Positions 20,243 through 30,072 of a stretch of DNA of 64,000 nucleotides are shown here, piece by piece. The stretch lies in the NCBI RefSeq assembly GCF_033954835.1, contig NZ_CP121471.1:2722501-2786500 (forward strand), read 5' to 3'. The position numbers and the translations under genes were made by a program. Position 1 is the stretch's first letter. Every line of letters begins with the position of its first letter. The DNA comes from Thiorhodovibrio frisius. Its GTDB lineage: Bacteria > Pseudomonadota > Gammaproteobacteria > Chromatiales > Chromatiaceae. The notes under the pieces were generated by a model. That model saw nothing but the letters and a program-made list of their open reading frames with translations. It was not told the DNA's origin and did not search any database.

Positions 20243-22236
20243 GCCCCATCAGCGAGCCATCCAGTGAGCAGATGAAACAGGCCGAGCTCGACCTCTGCCA
20301 GATTCCGCCACGCGCACATCTGCGCAACCGCCTGCTCCTATGGACCGTCGGCATCGCGAGCCTGATCTTGTGCGGCCTGCTGCTGTGGAACTACCTGAGC
20401 TTTCGCAACCGTCTGGCCGAAGACGCGCAAATCCGCGCGCGTTTTCTTGCCGATGGCGCCGCAGACAGCATCGACAAAACCCTGGGCAGCTTGCAAAGTC
20501 TGGTCGATGGCATGGCAATCAGCCTGAATGCCACCGCGCTCGACCTGACCCTGGAGCAAGTGCGTGCCCTGCAGGAAGAAGCCCTGCGCCAGCAGCCAGC
20601 GCTGTACGGCACCGCCTTTGCCTGGTTGCCAGAATACAAACCCGCCAACTGGAATGCACTGGCACCTTACAGCTATCGCGATGGCGCTACCCTGGCCTAT
20701 CAGAATCTCGGCCAACAGGACACCAACTACCTGGGCGAGGACTGGTTCGCCCTGCCGCGTTTTCTCGACCGCCCAGTCTGGACCGAACCCTATGTCTTTC
20801 AGGACACCGGCGTGCGCATGGTGACCTACTCCGCTCCGGTGCACATGCCCTCGCCCGAGGGCCCCGTCTTCGCCGGCGTCGTGACCTGCGATATCGAACT
20901 GGCCTGGCTCGACCGACTGCTGGCCGAGCTACCGCTGGGCGAGCATGGTTATGGCTTTCTGCTCAGCAGCAATGGCGTGCATATCAGCCATCCGATCACC
21001 GCCTTCACCATGAACGAGTCCATTTTCAGCGTGGCCGAAGCCCGCGAAGATCCCGAACTGCGCAAGGCAGGCCAGGCGATGCTCTCCGGCCAGCCCGGCA
21101 TACGGCCCTGGGTCGCCGCGGCCACAAAGGAACAGAGCTGGCTGGCCTGGGATCGGCTAGCCACCACCGGGTGGACGTCCGGGGTGTTGATTTCGCAGAC
21201 AGCGCTTAACCGGGAGATTGCCCGGCTCACCCAGTTCCAGGCGCTCGCCGGCGGCAGCGGACTCTTGCTGCTGGTACTGACGGTTGGCTGGATTGCCCGT
21301 TCCATCACCCGGCCCATCACCGCGCTTAGCGAGGCCGCGCCCAGCATCGCCGCCGGTGATCTCGACGCCCCCCTGCCCACGCCCGTCGGGCAGGATGAAG
21401 TCGCGCAGCTCACGACCATTTTCCGCACCATGCGCGACCACCTCAAAGGCTATATCGCCGATCTGGAAGCCACCACGGCGGCGCGCGAGCGCATCAATGG
21501 CGAACTGCGCATTGCCCGCGACATCCAGATGGACCTGGTGCCCAAGACCTTCCCGGCCTTTCCCGAGCGCGACGACATGGATCTGTTCGCCATCATCGAG
21601 CCGGCGCGCGAGGTGGGCGGTGACTTCTACGACTTCCTGCTGCTCGATGAGGATCATGTGTTCCTCGCCATTGCCGATGTTTCGGGCAAGGGTGTGCCGG
21701 CGGCCCTTTTCATGGCCGTCACTCGCAGCCTGCTGCGGGCCGAGGTCAAGGTCAACCGCGATCCTGGCCAGGTGCTGGCGCGGCTCAACGACGCCCTGGC
21801 CGAGCACAATGACTCCTGCATGTTCGTCACCATTTTCTGCGCACTGGTGTGCCTGTCCGACGGTCGGGTGAACTATGCCAACGCCGGGCACAATCCGCCG
21901 CTGTGGCTGCGCGCGGATGGCTGCATCGACTGGCTCGACAAACCGTCCAGCATGGCCGCCGGGCCGATGACTGACATCGATTACGACACCGGCCAACTTC
22001 AGCTCGCCCCTGGCGAGAGCCTGCTGCTCTATACCGATGGCGTCAACGAGGCTATCGACATAGACGACCAGCCATTCGGCGACGAGCGCATGCTCAACCG
22101 CCTGCGCGCCAGCGGATCACTGAGCTGTCGCGAAGTACTCGAAGCCCTGCTGGCCGACATTCGCAACCACGCCGGTGAGGCCGAACAGTTCGATGACATC
22201 ACCATGATGATGTTTCGCCGCGAGGGCCAAGAATGA
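20239..22236 (+). CDS. Membrane sensor phosphatase: Cache - HAMP - SpoIIE (PP2C-like)
   Basis: A 665-residue protein starting at a GTG that overlaps the previous stop. It has one membrane segment near residues 35-52, a periplasmic double-Cache sensor domain (about 60-325), a second membrane segment (about 333-355) and a HAMP domain with the signature ARSITRPITALSEAA. A SpoIIE/PP2C-type phosphatase domain follows from about 430, with metal-binding aspartates in VGGDFYDF (near 460), IADVSGKGVPAALFM (near 480) and DDITMMMF at the end. The role would be to dephosphorylate the STAS protein encoded two genes upstream in response to a periplasmic ligand. It overlaps the next gene by ATGA. Confidence 0.92.
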   Translation: MSPISEPSSEQMKQAELDLCQIPPRAHLRNRLLLWTVGIASLILCGLLLWNYLSFRNRLAEDAQIRARFLADGAADSIDKTLGSLQSLVDGMAISLNATALDLTLEQVRALQEEALRQQPALYGTAFAWLPEYKPANWNALAPYSYRDGATLAYQNLGQQDTNYLGEDWFALPRFLDRPVWTEPYVFQDTGVRMVTYSAPVHMPSPEGPVFAGVVTCDIELAWLDRLLAELPLGEHGYGFLLSSNGVHISHPITAFTMNESIFSVAEAREDPELRKAGQAMLSGQPGIRPWVAAATKEQSWLAWDRLATTGWTSGVLISQTALNREIARLTQFQALAGGSGLLLLVLTVGWIARSITRPITALSEAAPSIAAGDLDAPLPTPVGQDEVAQLTTIFRTMRDHLKGYIADLEATTAARERINGELRIARDIQMDLVPKTFPAFPERDDMDLFAIIEPAREVGGDFYDFLLLDEDHVFLAIADVSGKGVPAALFMAVTRSLLRAEVKVNRDPGQVLARLNDALAEHNDSCMFVTIFCALVCLSDGRVNYANAGHNPPLWLRADGCIDWLDKPSSMAAGPMTDIDYDTGQLQLAPGESLLLYTDGVNEAIDIDDQPFGDERMLNRLRASGSLSCREVLEALLADIRNHAGEAEQFDDITMMMFRREGQE

Positions 22237-22667
22237 ACCAACCAAAAACCTTAACCCTGACCAACAACCTGTCCGAACTGTCCCGCCTCGCGCAGTGGCT
22301 GGAGACCTTTGGTGAGGAACAGGGTCTCGATACGAAAACCATTTTGGCGCTCAATCTGGCACTCGACGAGCTGGTCACCAACATCGTCAACTACTCCTAC
22401 CCCGACGGTCAGGCGCACAGCTTCAAGCTGACAATCCAACGGCTGGATGATCGGATCGAGGCAGAACTCATTGACGATGGCATTCCCTTCAATCCGCTCA
22501 AGATGCCGGAACCGGACACAGAATCTGAACTCGACGCACGCCAAATCGGCGGACTGGGGATTTATTTTGTGCGCCAGACCATGGACGAGGTCGAATATCG
22601 CTTCGAGCAGGGCCACAACCACCTGCGTCTGGTAAAACGCCTGGACAAACACATGGACAGCGATTGA
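22233..22667 (+). CDS. RsbW-like serine kinase / ATP-binding anti-sigma factor
   Basis: A 144-residue GHKL ATPase (HATPase_c_2). The N box is ALDELVTNIVNYSY, the G1 box IDDGIPFNP and the G2 region QIGGLGIYFV. It would phosphorylate and so inactivate the STAS partner. No sigma factor gene is adjacent, so the final target is unknown; it may act on a protein other than a sigma factor. The gene starts within the phosphatase stop (ATGA) and ends 43 bases before the converging NCS2 permease gene, whose own C-terminus carries a related domain. Confidence 0.9.
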   Translation: MNQPKTLTLTNNLSELSRLAQWLETFGEEQGLDTKTILALNLALDELVTNIVNYSYPDGQAHSFKLTIQRLDDRIEAELIDDGIPFNPLKMPEPDTESELDARQIGGLGIYFVRQTMDEVEYRFEQGHNHLRLVKRLDKHMDSD

Positions 22668-22710
22668 CCAGCGGGCGCGCCCGTTTCAGCTGCGGCGCAA
22701 TGGCTGGGAG

Positions 22711-24507
22711 TTAGTGCTCAAACAGCAAACGAAGCTCGGCGTGGCCGTTGCGGAAGTCCGTTTCAACACGATCAGCGAAGTTGCGGATGAGTGACGCTGA
22801 GACCGCTTTCATGGTGAGGTCGAGCGCTGATTCATCCGCGCCTTCTTCCAGCAGCGCCTGCAGATCAACCTGCGGATTCAGGTCGAATCTGATGGCCTTT
22901 CCCGGGTACTCGAAAGTGATCCGAAGCTGAAATTCATCGAAGCGCAGCCTCAGACGTACCGGGCCATCCATGACAGCTGCCCGTTCGAGTTCTTCGAGCG
23001 CCTCACTCACAGCGAACTCCGCGCGCCTAAAAACGTCGCGACGCCCACCCCAATAGGCGCCTTGTTCTTCAATATGACGCACCGCGTTGTCTGCGGGATG
23101 CGGGCCATCGAGCAGAATCGTGCTGGTCTGGCTGGCTCCGATGCGAAACAGCGAGTTGAGCAGAACGGCGCAGAGGGTTCCGACCATCAGACTCGAGTCG
23201 AGCAATGGCGCCAGTTGCGGGGAGAGTGAGTCGGTCAATTCAGGCACCGCGAACACGGCCATTCCCGCGACCAGGCTGAGTCCGATGGTGGCGCGTCGGC
23301 GTGCGTCGAGCAGACGCGACAAGATCAACTCCGCCCCGGACACGATCATGTAAGACGCCGTGTAGAGCAGGATAGCACCCACCACGGCCTTGGGCATTAA
23401 GGCCATGAAAGTCGTGACCTGGGGCAGAAAGGCCAGGCTGATCAGCATGAGACCTGCGATCACGGCGACTCGGCGGGCGGCGACGCCGCTGATTTGCGCA
23501 AGACCAAGGTTGGCTGAAGAGATACAGCTTCCCATCGTGCCGCTGAGCCCGTTGAGAAGGTTACAGAGACCGAGACCATTCAGGAGACGACCGATCATGC
23601 GCAGATCTGGCCGCCGCCAGTTCAATTGCGTCATCTTATCGATGGTGACGCCGCAACCGACCGAGTCGACCAGCACAACCAAGGAGATCAGGAGGTAAGG
23701 GATCATGGCGCCCAGTTGCCATTCTGGCGGCGAAAACGGGTAATGGGTTCCAGGCAGGGCAAACAGTGGTTCGACGGCGACCTGACGAAGTTGGCTAGCG
23801 CCGAACGCGCCGGCGAGAATTGCCAGCATGAGGCCGACCGCGGTGCCGATGATCATAGCCAGAATGCGCAGGCGCCCCGTCGACCAGACGGAGAGGCCGA
23901 TCATAGTTCCAAGGGTTCCGCTGGCAATGAGCACGGCGCTAAGATCGATCGAAGTGCCGGCCGCGGCGGCACTGAGATTGAGCCCAGCGGCGCGCTCGAT
24001 GCCAGGCGCCACCAAGGTCACGCCCAGCAGCAACAGGGCGATACCGGAGATCTCGGCCGGAAACCAGGCGCGCAACAGAGGCAAGAAGCGCCCTAGCAGC
24101 AGGATCATGACCGCCAAGACGATCATGCCGCCGCCTGCGGCCTGTGGTCCGAAGCCGCTGGCGATGGCGATAAAGAGTCCAACTGTCAGCGGGTCGGGGA
24201 TGTTGACCAGAAGATGGCCGGCACTGAAGCGGGTGGTCAGTCCGTTCAGTGCGGTGCCAAGCCCCATGATCAGGATGCCGATCGCCACGAAGTCACGCAG
24301 CGTAGCAGCCTCGAGTCCAATCGCCTCGCCGGCGATGACGCTGTAGACGACAAACATCAGCGCCACCAGCGCATGCTGCAGCCCGGTGCTGAGCGTCGTC
24401 GGCCACGGCGGACGGTCCGCCGCAACATACAGCATGTCGCGCGGGGGCTCTTGTTTGCCTTCCGTAAAAGGCGGAAGCAGCTGTTTTAGAAAGGTCTTTC
24501 CATCCAT
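22711..24507 (-). CDS. NCS2-family (uracil/xanthine-type) permease with a C-terminal RsbW-like domain
   Basis: A 598-residue fusion. Residues about 35-455 are a polytopic membrane domain of the nucleobase:cation symporter-2 (SLC23) type, with the family blocks FSAGHLLVNIPDPLTVGLF, VLVDSVGCGVTIDKMTQ and GTMGSCISSANLG, about 12 helices in all. The last 130 residues are soluble and resemble an anti-sigma/RsbW-type ATPase fold, with RRAEFAVSEALEELERAAV in the position of the N-box helix; the G boxes are not clear, so ATP binding is doubtful. The substrate is not predictable. It starts 12 bases after glpD on the same strand, so it is likely cotranscribed with glpKD, and it converges with the partner-switching operon. 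Confidence 0.8.
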   Translation of the reverse strand: MDGKTFLKQLLPPFTEGKQEPPRDMLYVAADRPPWPTTLSTGLQHALVALMFVVYSVIAGEAIGLEAATLRDFVAIGILIMGLGTALNGLTTRFSAGHLLVNIPDPLTVGLFIAIASGFGPQAAGGGMIVLAVMILLLGRFLPLLRAWFPAEISGIALLLLGVTLVAPGIERAAGLNLSAAAAGTSIDLSAVLIASGTLGTMIGLSVWSTGRLRILAMIIGTAVGLMLAILAGAFGASQLRQVAVEPLFALPGTHYPFSPPEWQLGAMIPYLLISLVVLVDSVGCGVTIDKMTQLNWRRPDLRMIGRLLNGLGLCNLLNGLSGTMGSCISSANLGLAQISGVAARRVAVIAGLMLISLAFLPQVTTFMALMPKAVVGAILLYTASYMIVSGAELILSRLLDARRRATIGLSLVAGMAVFAVPELTDSLSPQLAPLLDSSLMVGTLCAVLLNSLFRIGASQTSTILLDGPHPADNAVRHIEEQGAYWGGRRDVFRRAEFAVSEALEELERAAVMDGPVRLRLRFDEFQLRITFEYPGKAIRFDLNPQVDLQALLEEGADESALDLTMKAVSASLIRNFADRVETDFRNGHAELRLLFEH

Positions 24508-24519
24508 TTCAGCGGCTCA

Positions 24520-26205
24520 TCAATCTATGGGCGAGTCCTGAGGCGGTGACTGCTGCGATTGCGCGGGCGTGACCCGACAGGAGTCACAGAAATACTCGTC
24601 ATAGCGCGCCTGTGCCTGATCGCCGAACAGGATCTTGCAGGCCTCCATCAAGCCCTCGGCCTGCTGGATGGTCTGGCGCGATACCACGAGCGCGATCTTC
24701 GAGCGACGGCGCAGGAAGTCCTCAAGCTTGACGATCATCTCTTGGCGCTTGGCGAGCTGGATCTCGCAGCGCAGATAGTCGGTGCCTTTGATCAGCACTT
24801 CGGCCTGACGCGGGTCCTCGCGGATCTGCGCAAGCAGTTCGAACGCCTGTTGGTCATAGCGGCGCCAGAGCCGGCTGGAGAGCTGCTCAATCGAATCCGA
24901 GGAGGTGTAGCTGTCGAGATCCATCAGCCGCGCCTGGTGCATGTACTCCTCATACACTGAGCGATGCGGTTCGCCATACCAGCGATAGTCTGCGTGCGGC
25001 AGCTCGATACCGAGTTTGACCGCGATCTCCGAGACCTCGTTGCCGACATTGACACAGTCGGTCAGTTTGCCGCCGTAGATCGAGACATGCGCATGCGCCT
25101 GGTCGACGTCGATCTCATGTTTGCGCGACAGCTGCATCCAGTCACGCACGCCATCGCCCTCGTCATCGCTCTTGCGCTTGACCACCAGCGGGCGCACACC
25201 GCAGCGCTCGGCGATGATGTCGGCGCGGGTCAGTGGCCGCTCAAGCTCGAGCCGCTTGTTGATGTTCTCGAGGACGAAATCCCGGTCTTCATCGGTCACT
25301 TCGGTAAAGGGACTGTCGACCCGGGTGTCGGTGGTGCCAATACAGGTGCGCACGCCCATCGGAATGACGAAGAACAGCCGTCCGTCGTCGGCGAAGAAGG
25401 TCAGAATGTGTGGCTGCGGGGTGACCTGCGGCACGATCAGATGGATGCCTTTGGAGAACAGATGCTGATGCTCGGTCTGCTCGCCGCTGCGCTGATTCAG
25501 CTCATCGACGAAGGGCCCGGCGGCATTTACCAGGATTTTCGAGCGGATCTGGAAGGTCTGGCCGGTCTGGGTATCGCGCGCCTCCGTGATCCAGACCGCG
25601 TCTTTGCCCTGGCTCTCGCGTCGCGAGCCCAATGACTCGACATAGTTAGCGGCGATGGCGCCGCGATCCATCGCCGCCCGCACGAACTGGAAGACGAAGC
25701 GCGAGTCGTTGTCATGCAGGTAGGCGTCCGAGTACTCGAAGCCGCCGACCGCCTTACTGGTGTTCACCACCGACTCCTCGCGCTTGATGCCCGCCTTACT
25801 GAGCAAGCGCGGGATGCGCGTATAGCCGTTGCCGAACAGCCAGTACACCCAGGTGCCGACCCAAAGGAACCAAGGCGAGAACCGAAAGCCCTTATCGATA
25901 GTGGTGAAGAAACGGATCTCCTGCACCCGGCTCGGATAGCTATCGATCAGGTGATTGCGGCTCAGGCACAATTTGCGCACCAGGCCATAGTCGCCGCTCT
26001 CCAGGTACTTGATCCCGCCCCAGGCGAGGTTGGACGACTGCTGACTGGTGAAGCCGGCGAAGTCACGCTGGTCGATGAGGGCCACGCTCGCGTCCTTTCC
26101 TGACAGGGCTGCTGCGGCGACGGCGCCGTTAATGCCGCCGCCAATGATCAGCGCGTCAAAGACTCGGTTTGGGAGCTTGGCGATATTGCTGTCGCGCAAG
26201 TGCAT
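24520..26205 (-). CDS. glpD: FAD-dependent glycerol-3-phosphate dehydrogenase
   Basis: Oxidises glycerol-3-phosphate to dihydroxyacetone phosphate and passes electrons to the quinone pool. The 561-residue chain has an N-terminal FAD Rossmann motif ALIIGGGINGAVAAAAL, the GFTSQQSSNLAWGGIKYLE block typical of GlpD/GlpA enzymes, a second dinucleotide-site element VNAAGPFVDEL, and TCIGTTDTRVD in the middle. The C-terminal third, with a CDSC pair near the end, is less conserved. Its ATG overlaps the glpK stop by one base (TGATG) and has GGAGG upstream, so translation is coupled to glpK. Confidence 0.93.
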   Translation of the reverse strand: MHLRDSNIAKLPNRVFDALIIGGGINGAVAAAALSGKDASVALIDQRDFAGFTSQQSSNLAWGGIKYLESGDYGLVRKLCLSRNHLIDSYPSRVQEIRFFTTIDKGFRFSPWFLWVGTWVYWLFGNGYTRIPRLLSKAGIKREESVVNTSKAVGGFEYSDAYLHDNDSRFVFQFVRAAMDRGAIAANYVESLGSRRESQGKDAVWITEARDTQTGQTFQIRSKILVNAAGPFVDELNQRSGEQTEHQHLFSKGIHLIVPQVTPQPHILTFFADDGRLFFVIPMGVRTCIGTTDTRVDSPFTEVTDEDRDFVLENINKRLELERPLTRADIIAERCGVRPLVVKRKSDDEGDGVRDWMQLSRKHEIDVDQAHAHVSIYGGKLTDCVNVGNEVSEIAVKLGIELPHADYRWYGEPHRSVYEEYMHQARLMDLDSYTSSDSIEQLSSRLWRRYDQQAFELLAQIREDPRQAEVLIKGTDYLRCEIQLAKRQEMIVKLEDFLRRRSKIALVVSRQTIQQAEGLMEACKILFGDQAQARYDEYFCDSCRVTPAQSQQSPPQDSPID

Positions 26206-27716
26206 CAGTCATCCTCCTTCGCCCAACCCTTCGCCAGTTCCACCGCCCGGTGCCATCGTTTGAACAGCTTCTCGCGCTTGGCCTGTTCGATGCGCGGGCG
26301 ATAGCGCACGTCCAATGCCCATTTCTTGGCAATCTCATCGCGACTTTCCCAGAAGCCAACCGCCAGGCCCGCGAGATAGGCTGAGCCGAGCGCGGTGGTC
26401 TCGACGATGCTCGGCACCACGACATTCACGCCCAGGATGTCGGACTGGAACTGCATCAGCACACTGTTCACCGAGGCGCCGCCGTCGCAGCGGAGTTCTT
26501 TAAGATTGATGCCGGAGTCGCGTTCCATCGCCTCGATCACATCGCGCGTCTGATAGGCCATGCTCTCGAGCACCGCGCGCGCCACATGGCCGCGACTGGT
26601 CCCGCGGGTGATGCCGATCAGCAATCCGCGCGCATAGGGGTCCCAATGCGGCGCGCCGAGCCCGACCAGGGCCGGCACAAAGTAGACGTCCTCGTTCTCC
26701 GGGACCGAGCGCGCAAGTTCGCGGGTTTCCTTGGCGTGGCCAATCATCTGCAACCCATCGCGCAGCCATTGCACCGCCGAGCCCGTGACGAAGATGGCGC
26801 CTTCGAGGGCATATTCGACCGGCTCGTCTCCGACGCCCCAGGCGATGGTGGTCAGCAATTTCTCGTTGCTTGGAACCGCCTCGGTGCCGGTGTTCATCAG
26901 CACGAAAGAGCCGGTGCCATAGGTGTTCTTGGCCATGCCGCGCTTGTAGCAGGCCTGGCCGAAAAGCGCAGCCTGCTGGTCACCGGCGATGCCAGCGATC
27001 GGGATGCGGCGGGTGCCAAAGAACATCTGCGGATCGGTCTCGCCGTAGACCTCGGATGAGGGCCTGACCTCCGGTAGCATCTCGCGCGGGATGTCGAGCA
27101 GCTGCAACAGCTCCTCATCCCATTGCAGTTCGCGGATGTTGTAGAGCAGGGTGCGCGAGGCGTTGGAATAGTCAGTGATGTGGCGCTTGCCACCGGTGAG
27201 GTTGCAGACCAGCCAGGAGTCGATGGTGCCGAAGCAGATCTCGCCGCGCGCAGCGCGCTTGCGCAGGCCGGGGGTGTTGTCCAGCATCCACTTAACCTTG
27301 GTGCCGGAGAAGTAGGGGTCGATCACCAAGCCAGTCTTCTGCTGGACCATCTCAGTGTGGCCCTGCGCCTTGAGTTCGGCGCAGTAATCAGCGGTGCGGC
27401 GATCTTGCCAGACGATGGCTCGCCCGATGGGCTTGCCGCTGGCGCGCTCCCAAAGCACCGCCGTCTCGCGTTGATTGGTGATGCCGATGCCCTGGATGTC
27501 GTTAGGGGCGATGCCGCTAGTCTTCAGCGCCTCGGCAATCACCTTCATGGTGACCAGGACGATCTCCTCGGCATCGTGCTCGACCCAGCCCGGTTTCGGG
27601 TAATGCTGAGTGAATTCCGAGTAGGCGCGACCGCGAATCTGGCCGGCGTGGTCGAACAGCAGCACCGTCGAGCCGGTGGTGCCTTGATCAATCGAGAGGA
27701 TGACGCCTTCTTTCAT
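26205..27716 (-). CDS. glpK: Glycerol kinase
   Basis: Phosphorylates glycerol to sn-glycerol-3-phosphate. The 503 residues match the FGGY kinase family over the full length: phosphate-binding loop [17 protein letters not shown] at the N-terminus, [13 protein letters not shown], the [12 protein letters not shown] signature, and the second FGGY block [18 protein letters not shown]. The start at MKEGVILS was chosen because GGAGG precedes that ATG at 6 bases and homologues start there, although the frame is open further upstream. It is first in glpK-glpD-NCS2 permease; no glpF or glpR is visible nearby. Confidence 0.96.
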   Translation of the reverse strand: MKEGVILSIDQGTTGSTVLLFDHAGQIRGRAYSEFTQHYPKPGWVEHDAEEIVLVTMKVIAEALKTSGIAPNDIQGIGITNQRETAVLWERASGKPIGRAIVWQDRRTADYCAELKAQGHTEMVQQKTGLVIDPYFSGTKVKWMLDNTPGLRKRAARGEICFGTIDSWLVCNLTGGKRHITDYSNASRTLLYNIRELQWDEELLQLLDIPREMLPEVRPSSEVYGETDPQMFFGTRRIPIAGIAGDQQAALFGQACYKRGMAKNTYGTGSFVLMNTGTEAVPSNEKLLTTIAWGVGDEPVEYALEGAIFVTGSAVQWLRDGLQMIGHAKETRELARSVPENEDVYFVPALVGLGAPHWDPYARGLLIGITRGTSRGHVARAVLESMAYQTRDVIEAMERDSGINLKELRCDGGASVNSVLMQFQSDILGVNVVVPSIVETTALGSAYLAGLAVGFWESRDEIAKKWALDVRYRPRIEQAKREKLFKRWHRAVELAKGWAKEDD

Positions 27717-27805
27717 TCGTTGCCTCCGTGAGTGATTCATGGCCCCGACTGATCGATAATGCGACATCATCCAGACACAACGCACCTCACTCAAACGGCA
27801 ACGCC

Positions 27806-29233
27806 CTACTCCGGGCTCTCGCCTAACGTCTGGTAGTACTGCTTGATGTCCTCGCCGATGGTGGCGGTGACCTGGTAAAAAACGTCGTGCTGGATGCGCA
27901 CTGGGCTATCGTCCGCGCGGTCGGTATGCGCGCAAGTCTCGGCGATCAGCCGGTACAGATAATTCAGCACAAAGCGCGGCTGGCGCAGCCGGTCGAGCGC
28001 AGCCAGAATCTCCCGCCTTGGCATGGCATCGTCAAACAGGTTCTGTAGCGGATAAGGCTGGCTTGGGTCGTCCCGGCAGATGCGCAGGCGGTCCGACATC
28101 ATGTCGTAGAGCTGCTTGTCGCCCCAGCGGAAGGGATAGATGATCTTCTGCTTGTCAAAGCGCGCCTCGTTCGCTTTCTCGGAGCCGGCCTTGCGCACGG
28201 CCTCGTAGAGCTGACGCGGCAGCAGCATTTTGAAGCTGAGATTTGGGTGCAACTGTAGGATGCGGTTGTTCCACAGCGGCCAGACAAAGGCCTCCATGCG
28301 GTCCCTGTCCCCATTGATCAGCGAGGGCTCGTCGACTTTATCCATCACCACCACAATCTGCTGATAGCCAAGCGCCAGCATGATGTCGATGAATTTCGTT
28401 ACAAACAATCGCCGCACGTCGTCGTCATCGCGCCAGCCGCGGCGTTTAACATCCTGATCCTTCAAGTAGCCGCTCGGGATCAGGCGCAGCGCGCGTTTGA
28501 TGTCCTGCGCATTGCGGCAGCGCACCAAAATCTCCCGTTCCGCTGAGCGCGCGACACCTGCGTAGAAGGACTGACACAAATAGGGCGCAATCCCCAGGGT
28601 CAAAAGCCCGCCGATGGTTCCTTTGATCCCCCGCCCCATGCGCCCAAAAAAGCCGCGCGGCAGCAACTGGCGGCCCATTGTCTCCATGATTCGGTTATAG
28701 CGATCCGGCGGACCACTCACGTAGAACGCCATCAGCATCATCAGATCATGGCGCTGATAGTGTTCCAGCCGGTTCAGGTCAATATGCTCATCCTTGATCT
28801 CGGCGAGCAGCGCTTCCATCCCACAGACAAGAATGGCATCGAGATGCTGGGCAAGACCAAAGTCCTTGAGGGTAATGGCCGTTTCGCGCTTGCGATCCTG
28901 ATCGCCTCGACGTTTGAACGACTCGAGAAAGGCGTTAAAGTCGTCGTAGTTGATCAGCAGGATGCGTTCGGGATGCTCCTGGTTGAAGTGGGCGATATTT
29001 TTCTCAAGTGCCAGGCGCAGCGCGGACTTACCGCTCCCTTTGACGCCGAAAATCATCGAGGTGCCGCGTCCCGGCGGATCGCCGAAAAACTTGTCCCAGG
29101 CCTGATGATTAAAAGCGTAGCCGGACTCGTTGACAAGGTCCTCGAACACCTTGTCATTCTGCGCTTCCTCCTCAATAAAAGGATTGCGCTGAAGCCCATG
29201 GGACTTCAGAAATTGCGACATCGTAATGGACAT
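27806..29233 (-). CDS. P-loop ATPase of unknown role (KAP/STAND-like)
   Basis: A 475-residue protein I cannot place in a named family. It opens with [19 protein letters not shown], then the Walker A motif [15 protein letters not shown] at about residues 60-75 and a Walker B-like strand [14 protein letters not shown] near 290. A hydrophobic stretch at about 195-225 may touch the membrane. The overall organisation recalls KAP or ORC/AAA-type NTPases used as regulators or in defence. Two in-frame ATGs lie 4 codons apart; neither has a strong Shine-Dalgarno sequence. A small two-helix membrane protein gene sits about 170 bases upstream on the same strand, possibly a partner. Confidence 0.72.
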   Translation of the reverse strand: MSITMSQFLKSHGLQRNPFIEEEAQNDKVFEDLVNESGYAFNHQAWDKFFGDPPGRGTSMIFGVKGSGKSALRLALEKNIAHFNQEHPERILLINYDDFNAFLESFKRRGDQDRKRETAITLKDFGLAQHLDAILVCGMEALLAEIKDEHIDLNRLEHYQRHDLMMLMAFYVSGPPDRYNRIMETMGRQLLPRGFFGRMGRGIKGTIGGLLTLGIAPYLCQSFYAGVARSAEREILVRCRNAQDIKRALRLIPSGYLKDQDVKRRGWRDDDDVRRLFVTKFIDIMLALGYQQIVVVMDKVDEPSLINGDRDRMEAFVWPLWNNRILQLHPNLSFKMLLPRQLYEAVRKAGSEKANEARFDKQKIIYPFRWGDKQLYDMMSDRLRICRDDPSQPYPLQNLFDDAMPRREILAALDRLRQPRFVLNYLYRLIAETCAHTDRADDSPVRIQHDVFYQVTATIGEDIKQYYQTLGESPE

Positions 29234-29405
29234 GGGAAAAATACCTGTTCGACATCCAGGCCGGCCCGCAGCTGCGCGCTGACCAACGCGCATTCTCCGC
29301 AGCGGTGGGCACAGCCGGCAGCGATCACCCGATCGCGCGCGGCATCGGCAATCGGCAGCAAAGTTGGCCCGCCATGCGACGGAAATGTATCTGACGGAGA
29401 TGTAT

Positions 29406-29681
29406 CTAGAGTTTGGCTGAATGCTCGATAATGATAAACAGCGCCGCACCAAAAGAGCCGACCAACAGCAGCACGCGCGACACCAGCGATCGACTCGCAA
29501 AACCCTGTAATTTTCTCTTCAGCTCGCAAATAAATCCGCCTTCGCGCGCCTCTCGCATCCGGCACACTCGCAGCGCGAAACGCGCCAACAGCCGTCGCGT
29601 CAGATCGAAGACGGAATACAAAAAAACGGCAATCGACAGAAAAAACGCCAAGCCGTAAAGCCAGTTTTCTAAATGTGGCAT
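29406..29681 (-). CDS. Small membrane protein with two predicted helices
   Basis: A 91-residue hypothetical protein. Hydrophobic segments lie at about residues 7-24 and 67-84; the loop between them is strongly basic and so probably cytoplasmic. AAGAG precedes the ATG. It is upstream of, and on the same strand as, the P-loop ATPase, with about 170 bases between them. No family is recognised. Confidence 0.55.
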   Translation of the reverse strand: MPHLENWLYGLAFFLSIAVFLYSVFDLTRRLLARFALRVCRMREAREGGFICELKRKLQGFASRSLVSRVLLLVGSFGAALFIIIEHSAKL

Positions 29682-30072
29682 GATACTCTTTCAGCTTTGA
29701 GGGGGGCCTGAGCTCAGGTTGGCCCCAACCCTAAATATCCAGCGACTATCCTGCCACACTGACGTGAGGCTGTCTTGTCGAGCAAGCACCGGGGCGATCC
29801 CGCCCATCGCAAATACTCAGCGCGGCCAAAGCCGCGAAGCAAGCTGGAAATCGGGCTGGAATTCCTGAGCTGACTCAGACACCGAGGTTACTCAAGGCGT
29901 GTCGAATGCCGTGACCTACGCCACGGCTGATCCGGGACATGATCCAAGGCGACTGATCGGCTCGGCCGAAAGTACCCCGCCTCGACAGTGATCTTGGAAG
30001 CGCCCAAAAAGCCCCTCCAAAATCCACTCGGAAACTACTCGAAAACCATCACGCCATCGTCCAGCGCGGCCT
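29682..30072. other. Gene-free stretch downstream of dctM, with a palindrome
   Basis: About 390 bases without a convincing gene, between the dctM stop and the small membrane protein start, both on the minus strand. It contains a perfect 12-base palindrome CCTGAGCTCAGG at 29707-29718, nested in GGGGCC/GGCCCC arms (29703-29726). This could be a dctM terminator or an operator for the downstream pair. Short open frames here have no protein-like composition. Confidence 0.5.
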
